Below the pieces are notes generated by a model. That model saw nothing but the letters and a program-made list of their open reading frames with translations. It ran no database searches and was not told the origin of the DNA. Positions 44,737-52,769 of a stretch of DNA of 64,000 nt are shown one piece after another. A program made the position numbers and the translations under genes. The stretch comes from Pseudoxanthomonas sp. PXM03 (GTDB taxonomy: Bacteria > Pseudomonadota > Gammaproteobacteria > Xanthomonadales > Xanthomonadaceae), in contig NZ_JACVAU010000001.1 of the NCBI RefSeq assembly GCF_014852005.1, positions 332,001 to 396,000 of the forward strand, given 5' to 3'. The stretch's first letter is position 1; every line of letters starts with the position of its first letter.

Positions 44737-45519
44737 TCACGCGGTCGGTACGGTCCCGCCGTCGATCGTGTACTCCGTACCGGAGATGGAGGCCGCGCGG
44801 GGCGACACCAGGAACGCGATGAGGTCCGCCACCTCGCCCGGCCTGGCCGGGCGTCCCAGCGGGATCCCGCCCAGTTCGTTCATGACCAGCTTCTTGCCTC
44901 CCTCATAGTCGGTGCCGGCCTGTGCGGCGACGCGCTCGACCAGCGCCACCGATGCCTCGGTCTCGATCCAGCCGGGCGATACACGGACCACACGCACGCC
45001 TTTCGGAGTGACTTCCTTCGACAGCGCCTTGCTGTAGGTCGACAGCGCCGCCTTGGCGGCGGCATAGGCGGTCGTGGCATCGGGCAGTGGCAACGTGTGC
45101 TGGATCGAAGTGACGTGCAGGATCACCCCGGATCCCTGCGCGATCATCGTCGGGAGCAGGGCACGATCCAGCCGCACCGCCGACATCAGGTTCAGGTCGA
45201 GTTCCCTCGCCCATTGCGCGTCATCCAGTGCGGCAAACCCACCTGCGGGTGCCGACGATCCGCCCACCACGTTGATCAGGACATCGATGCCGCCGAGGTG
45301 GTGCAGCGCTGCGGCTGCCGCCAGGCGAGCGCCTTCGGCGGTGGCAAGGTCTGCCGTGACATAGCGGACATCATCGATGGCGTGCTCCGGGCGCGAGAGC
45401 GCCGTCGCCACGATCCGTGTACCGAGTCGGGCCAACAGCCCGACCACCGCCGCACCCACGCCACGCGTGCCGCCCGTGACCAGGACACGCTTGCCGGCCA
45501 ACTGCAGGTCGAAGCTCAT
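44737..45519 (-). CDS. SDR family oxidoreductase
   Basis: A 260-residue SDR with TGGTRGVG at residues 15-22 and YAAAK (Tyr152, Lys156). '[14 protein letters not shown]' replaces the usual NNAG. The ending '[15 protein letters not shown]' is canonical. It is a clear enoyl-reductase-like/3-oxoacyl-type SDR with unknown substrate. Its ATG overlaps the stop of the NTF2-like gene by four bases, so the two are translated together. The LysR gene at 45945 is divergent from this pair. Confidence 0.92.
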   Translation of the reverse strand: MSFDLQLAGKRVLVTGGTRGVGAAVVGLLARLGTRIVATALSRPEHAIDDVRYVTADLATAEGARLAAAAALHHLGGIDVLINVVGGSSAPAGGFAALDDAQWARELDLNLMSAVRLDRALLPTMIAQGSGVILHVTSIQHTLPLPDATTAYAAAKAALSTYSKALSKEVTPKGVRVVRVSPGWIETEASVALVERVAAQAGTDYEGGKKLVMNELGGIPLGRPARPGEVADLIAFLVSPRAASISGTEYTIDGGTVPTA

Positions 45520-45845
45520 GGGACGATCTCCAGCGTGGCGATCTTTCCGCGCTCCAGGGTGAAGGTGTAACGCAGGTCCACGGGGCTGCCGGGGAAGTTG
45601 CCCGACACGTGGCAGGTCACGGTGCAGCTGCGCCCCTGCTTCTCCCACGCATGAGGCGTGGCGGTGTAGGTGTACCTGGCGGATGCGTCCGCCTTCCACG
45701 CCTCGATCGCCGCCAGCCCGGCGTGGGTCTTCCCTTCGTCCAGCACCCGTCCGTCCCTGGTGAAGCAGCGGGCAACGGCCTGGGCGTCCTGGCGGTCGGC
45801 ATCGAAGTAGGCCGCGATGGGCTCGGGCAGGTTCAGGTCTTTCAT
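45516..45845 (-). CDS. NTF2/SnoaL-like protein
   Basis: A 109-residue nuclear transport factor 2-like protein: '[20 protein letters not shown]', '[20 protein letters not shown]', '[20 protein letters not shown]', '[20 protein letters not shown]'. Paired with an SDR in an overlapping unit, it may modify or bind the same small molecule. No catalytic assignment is possible. The promoter lies in the 99-bp gap before the divergent LysR gene. Confidence 0.88.
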   Translation of the reverse strand: MKDLNLPEPIAAYFDADRQDAQAVARCFTRDGRVLDEGKTHAGLAAIEAWKADASARYTYTATPHAWEKQGRSCTVTCHVSGNFPGSPVDLRYTFTLERGKIATLEIVP

Positions 45846-45944
45846 CGCAATGCTCCGGTGGGGTCTGTGGAGCTAGGTTGATCCGTCCTGGCAGATAAGA
45901 GAATCGCCTATTATCCGATCAGGCTATGTAGAGATCAGCACACA

Positions 45945-46880
45945 ATGCGCGGCACCGAATTTGCCGAACTCAAGGCCTTCGTGGCCGTCGTAGACCGGGC
46001 CAGCTTCGCCCGGGCGGCCGATCACCTGGGGCTGTCCCGGTCGGCTCTCAGCCAGATCATTCGACAACTCGAATCACGGCTGGGCGTTCGCCTGTTGAAC
46101 CGGACCACGCGCAGCGTCTCGCCGACGGAACCGGGGCGGCGTCTCCATGGGCGGATCGCCCCGATGCTGCGCGACATGGATGAGGCCGTTGCGCAGGCGG
46201 TAGGCGTGAATGCGCGCGCTGCGGGAACGCTGCGGATCAACACACTGAGCATGGCGGCGAAGAAGGTGATCGCACCCCGGCTTGGCCGATTCGCGAACGC
46301 GCATCCGGATGTGGTGCTCGACATCGTGGTCGACGATGGCCTGAGCGACATTGCGGGAGAAGGCTTCGATGCGGGCATCCGCGTGGGCGGTCGCCTGCAG
46401 AAGGACATGGTCGCAGTGCGGCTCACGCCCGACATCGAACTGCTGGCGGTAGCGTCGCCCGACTACCTCGCCCGGCACGGCGAGCCCAGGACACCTGCCG
46501 ACCTGGGCCATCACGCCTGCATCAACTGGCGATTCCCGGGCAGCGGGAAAGTGGCCGGGTGGGAGTTCCGGAAGAAGGGAAAAGCGGTCGAGTTCCTGGG
46601 CGAAGGCACCGTGATCGGCAATCACCAGGACATCGTCGTGCCCGCGGCGCTCCAGGGGCTTGGAATCTTCTACGCCTACAACGACGAGGGCATTGCCGAT
46701 GCCCTGCAGGACGGACGACTCAAGCGGGTCCTTTCCGACTGGTCGCCGACCGTGCCAGGCCTGTATCTGTACTACTCCAGTCGACGGTACATGCTGCCGG
46801 CACTCCGCGCCTTCATCGATTGCCTGCTGGATCGCGATCTCGGCAGCGAGGGTCAACCAGCATCAGGAAGTGCCAGCTGA
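45945..46880 (+). CDS. LysR family transcriptional regulator
   Basis: A 311-residue LysR regulator of the group with 'FAELKAFVAVVDRASFARAA' and 'SALSQIIRQLESRLGVRLLN' at the DNA-binding end. The effector domain contains 'GFDAGIRVGGRLQKDMVAVR', 'CINWRFPGSGKVAGWEF' and 'GLGIFYAYNDEGIADALQDG', typical of the subgroup that senses small hydrophobic or aromatic ligands. It is divergent from the NTF2-SDR pair, its likely target. Confidence 0.95.
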   Translation: MRGTEFAELKAFVAVVDRASFARAADHLGLSRSALSQIIRQLESRLGVRLLNRTTRSVSPTEPGRRLHGRIAPMLRDMDEAVAQAVGVNARAAGTLRINTLSMAAKKVIAPRLGRFANAHPDVVLDIVVDDGLSDIAGEGFDAGIRVGGRLQKDMVAVRLTPDIELLAVASPDYLARHGEPRTPADLGHHACINWRFPGSGKVAGWEFRKKGKAVEFLGEGTVIGNHQDIVVPAALQGLGIFYAYNDEGIADALQDGRLKRVLSDWSPTVPGLYLYYSSRRYMLPALRAFIDCLLDRDLGSEGQPASGSAS

Positions 46881-46922
46881 CAGGTCCAGGGAAATGCTGC
46901 CCCGCCATGCCCGTCTACGGCC

Positions 46923-47190
46923 GCGGATTCAAATGGTCGATGCAACACACTGAAGGCTGCGCAGGCAGCAGGCATGTTGCAGATGAGGCTCGGGAAGAGG
47001 ACCCATGGCACCGACGGCCGGAAGGCGCGGAGGCGGGATCGCTGGCAACTGGGCAGGTCCCTGCATCGGATCGCGTCCCTGTTTGATCGGCACCCCAACT
47101 CCGTTCGGGACCTCCTCGCCGGACACGGCGGCATTCGCCCTCCGATGAGGCGGCGATCCACGAGCCGGCCGTTGCGCGCAAGCATGTTTC
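46923..47190 (+). mobile_element. Truncated IS30-family element (left end)
   Basis: GATTCAAATGGTCGATGCAA (from 46926) resembles the outer end of IS30-family inverted repeats. Inside it, a frame from 46974 reads 'HGTDGRKARRRDRWQLGRSL', 'HRIASLFDRHPNSVRDLLAG' and 'HGGIRPPMRRRSTSRP', the N-terminal helix-turn-helix part of IS30 transposases. The rest of the transposase and the right inverted repeat are missing, so the element is dead. It ends at a 10-bp direct repeat just upstream of the glk promoter. Confidence 0.7.
46974..47190 (+). pseudogene. IS30-family transposase, N-terminal fragment
   Basis: About 70 codons remain of a transposase normally above 300 residues; the DDE catalytic domain is absent. 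The frame continues without a stop into the glucokinase gene by chance, which should not be read as a fusion. The reading of the fragment rests on the 'LDR-H-SVRDLLAGHGGI' pattern and on the terminal inverted repeat next to it. Confidence 0.65.
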
Positions 47191-47216
47191 CGGGCGAGTC
47201 CGGGCGAGTCCGGGCG
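47191..47216. repeat. 10-bp tandem direct repeat (2.6 copies)
   Basis: CGGGCGAGTC occurs twice and is followed by CGGGCG. It marks the right edge of the IS30 remnant and may be the scar of the deletion that removed the rest of the element. Confidence 0.7.
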
Positions 47217-47232
47217 CGGCCTTCCTTCCCTT

Positions 47233-47260
47233 TTGAAACGATCCAAATCGAACGTATAGT
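47233..47260 (+). promoter_or_regulatory. Predicted glk promoter with operator over the -35 box
   Basis: TTGAAA (47233-47238), a 16-bp spacer and TATAGT (47255-47260) form a good sigma70 promoter. The -35 box lies inside TTGAAACGATCCAA (47233-47246), which matches the locus operator TTGGATCGATCCAA at 12 of 14 positions. A bound LacI-type repressor would block polymerase here. Confidence 0.65.
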
Positions 47261-47303
47261 GCTGCGTCTCCAAACGTGGTCCCGGCATCGGCCGAGTTTT
47301 CCC

Positions 47304-48314
47304 ATGGATTCTTCGCAGCACCGGATCGCTTGCCTCGTGGCCGACGTTGGGGGCACCCATGCCCGGTTGGGCTGGTGTACCGAGGACGATCCGATCGATG
47401 TGCGGGACATGGCGATGTACCGCTGCGCGGAGCACGCGTCGCTTGCCGTCATCCTGGAAGACTACCTGCTGCGCCTCCACTCGACCCGGCCGGGCCTGCG
47501 GGTGGCGTCCGGTGTTGTCGCCATCGCCGGTTTTCTCGATGGCGACCGCCTGGTCAACGCCAACCTGCCGTGGAAGGTGTCCGTGCGGCGCACGGCGCAG
47601 GAAGCCGGGCTGGCGTCGCTGGAGGTGATCAACGATTTCGAAGCCGTCGCACGTGCCATCCCCGGCGTGCAGCGCAGCGCGTTGGTGGCACTGCTTGCGC
47701 AGGACGACCCCGGCATGCAGTCGCCGGCTCTCGTGCTGGGTCCGGGCACCGGGCTGGGCGCGGCGCTGTGCCTGGATGCACTGGGCCGTGAAGTGCTGCT
47801 GAGCGAAGCCGGCCACGCGGCGCTGGCCGCGCACACTGCCGTCGAACTGGATGTGCTGCAGCGCCTGTCGCGACGCTGGCCACACGTGGACAACGAACGC
47901 GTGCTGTCCGGCAACGGATTGATGCATCTGTACGACGCGCTGGCCGATGTGCGCGGCGCCGTGCCGCAGTGGAAGCAGGTCGCACCGCTGGTGGAGGCCG
48001 CCCGCGGCGAGGATGCGCTGGCGCGGGAAACGCTGGAGGTATTCTGCGGTTGGCTCGGCAGCCTGGTCGGCGATCTGGTGCTCACCGTCGGCGCACGCCA
48101 GGTCTACCTGGCCGGCGGCGTGACCCGCCACATCGCGCCGTTCCTGCACCAGGGCGACTTTGTGCGGCGGTATGCGGAAAGATTCACCGGCGCACGTACG
48201 CCACCACCGCTGTGGCGCATCGACCACGGGCAACTGGGCCTGGTGGGCGCCGCGATGCATGCGCGCACGCATCGACCCGCGCGCGCCGAACCAGCACATG
48301 AGGAGCAGGCATGA
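47304..48314 (+). CDS. glk: Glucokinase
   Basis: A 336-residue ROK-unrelated glucokinase of the Glk (PF02685) type: 'CLVADVGGTHARLGWCTEDD' (phosphate loop), 'SGVVAIAGFLDGDRLVNANL', 'VINDFEAVARAIP' (catalytic Asp), 'LVLGPGTGLGAALCLDALG' and 'VYLAGGVTRHIAPFLHQGDF'. It phosphorylates glucose, possibly also hexoses released by the adjacent glycan enzymes. The ATG at 47304 starts directly before the fold; the codons upstream belong to the transposase remnant. It overlaps the glycosylasparaginase start (ATGA), so these are one operon with cutC. Confidence 0.93.
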   Translation: MDSSQHRIACLVADVGGTHARLGWCTEDDPIDVRDMAMYRCAEHASLAVILEDYLLRLHSTRPGLRVASGVVAIAGFLDGDRLVNANLPWKVSVRRTAQEAGLASLEVINDFEAVARAIPGVQRSALVALLAQDDPGMQSPALVLGPGTGLGAALCLDALGREVLLSEAGHAALAAHTAVELDVLQRLSRRWPHVDNERVLSGNGLMHLYDALADVRGAVPQWKQVAPLVEAARGEDALARETLEVFCGWLGSLVGDLVLTVGARQVYLAGGVTRHIAPFLHQGDFVRRYAERFTGARTPPPLWRIDHGQLGLVGAAMHARTHRPARAEPAHEEQA

Positions 48315-49321
48315 ACGGCAGAAGAAGATTCCTGGGCCAGGCGGCGTTGTCGGCCGGTGCGCTGGCCTTGTCCGGCCGGTTGGCGAGCCAGCCGACGGGC
48401 AGCACGCCGATGGGCGCGCGCGTGGTGTCCACTTGGGATTTCGGCGTACAGGCCAATCAGCCGGCGTGGAAGATCCTCGCGGCGGGCGGTGGCGCACTGG
48501 ACGCGGTGGAGCAGGGCGCGCGCTGGGCCGAGACGGATCTGTGCAACTCCACGGTCGGGCGCTGCGGCAACCCCGATCGCGACGGCATCCTGACCCTGGA
48601 TGCCAGCATCATGGATGGCGATGGCCGCTGTGGCGCGGTGGCGGCGCTGGAGGAGATCGACCACCCCATCAGTGTGGCGCGGCGCGTGATGGAGAAAACG
48701 CCGCACGTGATGCTGGTCGGCGACGGCGCGCAGCAGTTCGCGATGGAACAGGGCTTCACGAAACAACGCCTGCTGACGCCGCAGGCGGAACAGGCGTGGC
48801 GCGAATGGCGCGCGCGCGCCGAATACAAGCCGGAGATCAATGCCGAACGCAGGCAGCGACCGGGCGACCGCGACAACCACGACACGCTCGGCATGCTGGC
48901 GATCGACCGCCACGGGCGCCTGGCGGGCGCCTGCACCACCAGCGGAATGGCGTGGAAGCTGCACGGTCGCGTGGGCGACAGTCCCATCATCGGCGCAGGC
49001 CTGTACGTGGACAACGATGTTGGCGCGGCCACGGCCTCGGGCGTGGGCGAGGAGATGATCCGCAACGCGGCGAGCTTCCTGGTGGTGGAACTGATGCGGC
49101 AGGGCCGTTCGCCCATGGAGGCGTGCCGCGAAGCCATCGCGCGGGTGGTGAGCAAGCGGCCGGAAGCCAGCAAGTCGTTGCAGGTCTGTTTCCTGGCGTT
49201 GAACAAGCACGGCGAAGTGGGGGCGTTCGCGCTGCACCAGGGCTTCGTCTACGCGGTCTGCGATGCGCAGCGGCAGGACGCATTGCTCGCCTCCGACGCC
49301 GTCTACGGTGAAGGCGCGTGA
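48311..49321 (+). CDS. N4-(beta-N-acetylglucosaminyl)-L-asparaginase (glycosylasparaginase)
   Basis: A 336-residue Ntn-hydrolase with an N-terminal twin-arginine-like signal ('GRRRFLGQAALSAGALALS'). The precursor is cut before Thr192 in 'DNHDTLGMLAIDRHGRLAG', the HDT autoprocessing site; the new N-terminal Thr is the nucleophile. Other family segments are 'GNPDRDGILTLDASIMDGDG' and 'SGMAWKLHGRVGDSPIIGAG'. The enzyme removes Asn from GlcNAc-Asn, the last step in breaking down N-linked glycopeptides. Overlap with glk and cutC makes it the middle gene of the operon. Confidence 0.95.
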   Translation: MNGRRRFLGQAALSAGALALSGRLASQPTGSTPMGARVVSTWDFGVQANQPAWKILAAGGGALDAVEQGARWAETDLCNSTVGRCGNPDRDGILTLDASIMDGDGRCGAVAALEEIDHPISVARRVMEKTPHVMLVGDGAQQFAMEQGFTKQRLLTPQAEQAWREWRARAEYKPEINAERRQRPGDRDNHDTLGMLAIDRHGRLAGACTTSGMAWKLHGRVGDSPIIGAGLYVDNDVGAATASGVGEEMIRNAASFLVVELMRQGRSPMEACREAIARVVSKRPEASKSLQVCFLALNKHGEVGAFALHQGFVYAVCDAQRQDALLASDAVYGEGA

Positions 49322-50067
49322 GTGCATCCCCGCCGCTGGCACTGGAGATCGCTGCCGGCTCGCTGGGCTCCGCGCTGGCGGCGCAGGCGGCCGGCGCCGA
49401 CCGGGTGGAACTGTGCGAAGGCCTGTCGTCCGGCGGCACCACGCCGTCCTACGGCGCGCTGGCGCTCGCGCGCGAACGCGTGCGGATTCCGCTGTTCGTA
49501 CTGGTGCGGCCACGCGCGGGCGATTTCCTTTACGACTCACGCGAAGTCGATGTGATGCTGCGTGACATCGAGATGTGCGTGCGCCTGGGCTGCGACGGGG
49601 TGGTGATCGGCGCGCTGCAGGCCGATGGCGGCATCGACTTGCCGTTATGCGAACGACTCGTCGCCGCGGCGGGGCCGTTGCAGGTGACGTTCCACCGCGC
49701 CTTCGACGCGGCGCGTGACCAGGCGCAGGCGCTGGAACAGGTGATCGCCCTGGGGTGCCAACGCGTGCTGACGTCGGGCGCGCAGGCCACGGCGGTTGAG
49801 GGCGCTGACCGCATCGCGGCGCTGGCAAGGCAGGCCGCGGGCCGCGTGACGGTGATGCCGGGCGCCGGCATCGATGCCGGCAACGTCACCGCGCTGGCGA
49901 TGCAGACCGGTGCACGCGAGTTCCATGCCTCGGCGAAAGGGTCCCGCGCTTCCTCGATGGGGTTCCGCAATCCGGCGTTGCAAGGGCTGGCGCCGGACTG
50001 GTCGGAAACCGATCCGGCGCGCGTCCGCGCACTTCGTGCAGCGCTGGATGCCGTGAGCCGGCGCTAG
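49318..50067 (+). CDS. cutC: CutC family TIM-barrel protein
   Basis: A 249-residue CutC-fold protein with 'LEIAAGSLGSALAAQAAGAD', 'RVELCEGLSSGGTTPSYGAL', 'IPLFVLVRPRAGDFLYD', 'GCDGVVIGALQADGGIDLPL' and 'TFHRAFDAARDQAQALEQVI'. CutC was named for copper tolerance in E. coli, a phenotype later traced to the overlapping MicL small RNA, so the copper role is doubtful. Its presence in an N-glycan operon suggests a carbohydrate function. The GTG start overlaps the previous stop; its own stop shares CTAG with the convergent GH92 stop. Confidence 0.93.
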   Translation: MSASPPLALEIAAGSLGSALAAQAAGADRVELCEGLSSGGTTPSYGALALARERVRIPLFVLVRPRAGDFLYDSREVDVMLRDIEMCVRLGCDGVVIGALQADGGIDLPLCERLVAAAGPLQVTFHRAFDAARDQAQALEQVIALGCQRVLTSGAQATAVEGADRIAALARQAAGRVTVMPGAGIDAGNVTALAMQTGAREFHASAKGSRASSMGFRNPALQGLAPDWSETDPARVRALRAALDAVSRR

Positions 50068-52418
50068 CGGGACATCGAGTACGGCCGCTGGGCCGGATCG
50101 GTGGCCCAGGTGGTGTCCGGTTTCGCCTGCATCACGAAGCGCAGTTCGCCACCGGCGAGAATCTCGTCATGGGTCAGGTACGCGCGTGTCAGCGGTTTGC
50201 CGTTGAGGCTGGCGCTGCCCACGTAGGCATGCGCATCGTCCAGGCCGTCGGCAACGATGGTGAAGCGCTTGCCGTTGGGCAGGTGCAGCGTCGCGCGCGG
50301 CAGGAACGGCCGGCCGATGATGTACTGGTTGCTGCCGGGCGTGACCGGATAGAACCCGAGTGTGGTGAACACGTACCACGCCGACATCTGCCCCAGGTCA
50401 TCGTTGCCGGCCAGGCCATCCGGACGCGCCGCGTACTGGCTGGACATGATCTGCTGCAACCGTGCCTGCGTGCGCCACGGCTGGCCCGCGTAGGCATACA
50501 GGTAGGCCACGTGGTGGCTGGGTTCGTTGCCGTGCGCGTACCAGCCGATCAGGCCGGTGATGTCCTCCATGTGCGCGAACACCGACGCATCCACCTTCGC
50601 ATCGAACACCGCATCCAGTCGCGCCAGCAGCGCTTCGTCGCCGCCATGCGCCACCGCCAGGCCGGCGACGTCCTGCGGCACGTACCATGAGTACTGCCAC
50701 GCATTGCCTTCGGTGTAGTCGGTGCCGTAGCCACTGGCGCTGGGGTCGAACGGCGTGCGGAAGCCGCCATCGCGCTTGCGCGCGCGCATGAAGCCGGTGT
50801 CGGCGTCGAACGCATGCTTCCAGTTGGCGGCGCGCTTGTCGAACGTTGCGGCGACATCGGCCTTGCCCATCGCACGCGCCATCTGCGCCACGGTCCAGTC
50901 ATCGAAGGCGTATTCCAGCGTCTTGCTGGCTGCCTCGCCTTCCTCGTCGATGGGCACGTAGCCGAGCTCGCGATACTGCGCGATGCCATCATACGGCCCG
51001 TAATTGGCGCTGGCCACCATCGCCTGCAACGCTTCCTCGGCGTCGTAGCCGCGGATACCCTTCATGTACGCATCGGCGATCACCGGCACCGCGTGGTAAC
51101 CGATCATGCACCACGTTTCCTGCCCATGGAACGACCATACCGGCAGCACGCCGTACGGGCTCTCGCGACGCGCGGCCAGCAGCGAATTGACGAAGTCGTT
51201 CGTACGCTGCGGCGGTTGCACCAGTGTGGCCAGCGGATGCAGCGCGCGATAGGTGTCCCATAGCGAGAAGGTCGAGTAGTTTGTCCAGCCTTTCGCCTGG
51301 TGCACGGCATTGTCCGGGCCGCGGTAACGGCCGTCGCTGTCCATGAACAGCGTCGGGCCGAGCAGCGTGTGGTACAGCGCGGTGTAGAAGCGGGTGCGCT
51401 GCGCCGGGTCGCCCTGGGCATCCACTGCGCCCAGTGCTTCGCTCCATTGCTGTTTGGCGGACGCGCGCATGCCGTCGAAATCCCAGCCGGGCGATTCGGC
51501 ATCGAGGTTGGCGATGGCGTTGTCTTCGCTGACCGGCGAAATGGCCACTTTCACCAGCACGGGTTTGCCGGCGCCCGGGGCGAGGTCGAATGCCGCAACC
51601 AGCTGCCTGCCTTCGATCTGCGCGCGTTGGCGCGGGTCTTTTTCGCCGGGTGGCGGAAAGCCCTTGTACGGGATGTCCTGCTCGGTGTTGTGCAGCGCGT
51701 GACCGGTGACCGGCTGCGAGAAGCGCAGGGCGAAATACAACTGGCGGCCCGGCGCCCAGCCGCGCGTTTCGCGGAAGCCGCTGACCGTGCCGTCGGCGCG
51801 CACGCGCACGCGCGACCACGACACCTTGCCGGGGTAGTCGTACATGCTGGTGCGCAGGTCCAGCACCACATGCGCGGGCTTGCCGGCGGGGAAGTGGTAG
51901 CGGTGCATGCCCACGCGCGCGCTGGCGGTGAGTTCGGCGCGCACGTCGTAGTCGTCCAGGGTGACGGCGTAGTAGCCGGGCTGGGCGGTTTCGGTGGCGT
52001 GGCGGAAGCGCGAGGTATAGCCGCTGCCGGGCTTGTCGGGGTCGCCGCGTTCGAGCTTCAGCTCGCCGGTGGTGGGCATCAGCAGCAGGTCGCCCAGGTC
52101 GGAATGACCGGTGCCGGAAAAGTGCGTGTGCGAAAAGCCGACGATGGTCGTGTCGTCGTAGCGGTAGCCGGCGGCCCAGCCATAACCGTCCTTGCGTGGC
52201 TGGATACGGGTGTCGGGCGACAGCTGCACCATGCCGTACGGAACAGTGGCGCCGGGGTAGGTATGGCCTTCACCCCCCGTCCCGATGAAGGGATCCACCG
52301 CCTTGTACGCGGCCTCGCCGACGTCTGCCGATGCCGCCCGCGCGCTTCCCGCCACCGTCATCGCGCACGCTGCGAAACCGGCCAGCATCAAGACCTTCGT
52401 CGCGTACCGCGTGTTCAT
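50064..52418 (-). CDS. GH92 family alpha-mannosidase
   Basis: A 784-residue exported GH92 enzyme. A signal peptide ('LMLAGFAACAMTVAGSARA') is followed by the N-terminal beta-sandwich opening 'VDPFIGTGGEGHTYPGATVP' and the (alpha/alpha)6 domain with 'GWTNYSTFSLWDTYRALHPL', 'HGNEPSHHVAYLYAYAGQPW' and 'GLAGNDDLGQMSAWYVFTTL', the acid and base regions. GH92 enzymes are calcium-dependent inverting exo-mannosidases that trim alpha-1,2, 1,3, 1,4 or 1,6-linked mannose. It is periplasmic or at the cell surface. It is divergent from the GH2 operon, with a predicted operator at 52430 just before its ribosome site. Confidence 0.96.
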   Translation of the reverse strand: MNTRYATKVLMLAGFAACAMTVAGSARAASADVGEAAYKAVDPFIGTGGEGHTYPGATVPYGMVQLSPDTRIQPRKDGYGWAAGYRYDDTTIVGFSHTHFSGTGHSDLGDLLLMPTTGELKLERGDPDKPGSGYTSRFRHATETAQPGYYAVTLDDYDVRAELTASARVGMHRYHFPAGKPAHVVLDLRTSMYDYPGKVSWSRVRVRADGTVSGFRETRGWAPGRQLYFALRFSQPVTGHALHNTEQDIPYKGFPPPGEKDPRQRAQIEGRQLVAAFDLAPGAGKPVLVKVAISPVSEDNAIANLDAESPGWDFDGMRASAKQQWSEALGAVDAQGDPAQRTRFYTALYHTLLGPTLFMDSDGRYRGPDNAVHQAKGWTNYSTFSLWDTYRALHPLATLVQPPQRTNDFVNSLLAARRESPYGVLPVWSFHGQETWCMIGYHAVPVIADAYMKGIRGYDAEEALQAMVASANYGPYDGIAQYRELGYVPIDEEGEAASKTLEYAFDDWTVAQMARAMGKADVAATFDKRAANWKHAFDADTGFMRARKRDGGFRTPFDPSASGYGTDYTEGNAWQYSWYVPQDVAGLAVAHGGDEALLARLDAVFDAKVDASVFAHMEDITGLIGWYAHGNEPSHHVAYLYAYAGQPWRTQARLQQIMSSQYAARPDGLAGNDDLGQMSAWYVFTTLGFYPVTPGSNQYIIGRPFLPRATLHLPNGKRFTIVADGLDDAHAYVGSASLNGKPLTRAYLTHDEILAGGELRFVMQAKPDTTWATDPAQRPYSMSR

Positions 52419-52429
52419 CCTGCACCCTT

Positions 52430-52443
52430 TTGGATCGGTCGAA
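52430..52443. promoter_or_regulatory. Operator copy upstream of the minus-strand GH92 gene
   Basis: TTGGATCGGTCGAA matches the locus consensus TTGGATCGATCCAA at 12 of 14 positions. It ends 12 bases before the GH92 start codon, covering the region next to its ribosome site. The centre-to-centre distance to the copy at 52600 is 170 bp, compatible with DNA looping. Confidence 0.6.
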
Positions 52444-52544
52444 TTCGGCGAAGCTAGCACACGCCCGCGAGACCGGTCACCCGGGCTCCCCGTGGCTGGC
52501 GGCGTGAACGCGCCGCGCGCCGGACATGGGTGCCGATCGCTTCC

Positions 52545-52562
52545 TGCTGCGCAGCAGCATGC
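52545..52562. promoter_or_regulatory. Conserved 18-bp upstream element, copy 1
   Basis: TGCTGCGCAGCAGCATGC matches the element at 60221-60238 at 17 of 18 positions; CTGCTGCGCAGCAG within it is a perfect palindrome. It lies 37 bases before the operator at 52600. Confidence 0.55.
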
Positions 52563-52599
52563 GTCGTCGCGCCCGGCATGCTACATCTTAGCTGCGCAA

Positions 52600-52613
52600 T
52601 TGGATCGATCCAA
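52600..52613. promoter_or_regulatory. LacI-type operator palindrome upstream of the GH2 operon
   Basis: TTGGATCGATCCAA is a perfect 14-bp dyad with a central CG, the form bound by LacI/GalR regulators. It precedes the GH2 gene by 156 bases. The same sequence recurs before the receptor gene (60400), and diverged copies lie before glk and GH92. Confidence 0.75.
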
Positions 52614-52769
52614 GTAGGGCTTATTCGCACGGAACGCCATCGGCGCCGCACGCGCGCCATGGTCAGCCGTCGGAATTCCGGAACATCGTTCCAGGGAAGG
52701 CCCCGCGTGTGCGGCTGGCCGCGCAGGGGTCGAACAATGCACGCATCGATCATCAACCGGGGAGTCCAT

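Larger units (their letters stand above)
52419..52769. other. Divergent GH92/GH2 control region
   Basis: This 351-bp gap between divergent GH92 and GH2 genes carries two operator copies (52430, 52600) and an 18-bp element (52545-52562) that recurs upstream of the TonB-receptor gene. No gene is seen. Confidence 0.6.

Noticed and set aside
46974-48314. Reading the open frame as a 446-residue transposase-glucokinase fusion
   Set aside because: A promoter and an ATG for glucokinase lie between the two parts, and the N-terminal 110 codons match an IS30 remnant plus non-coding DNA.
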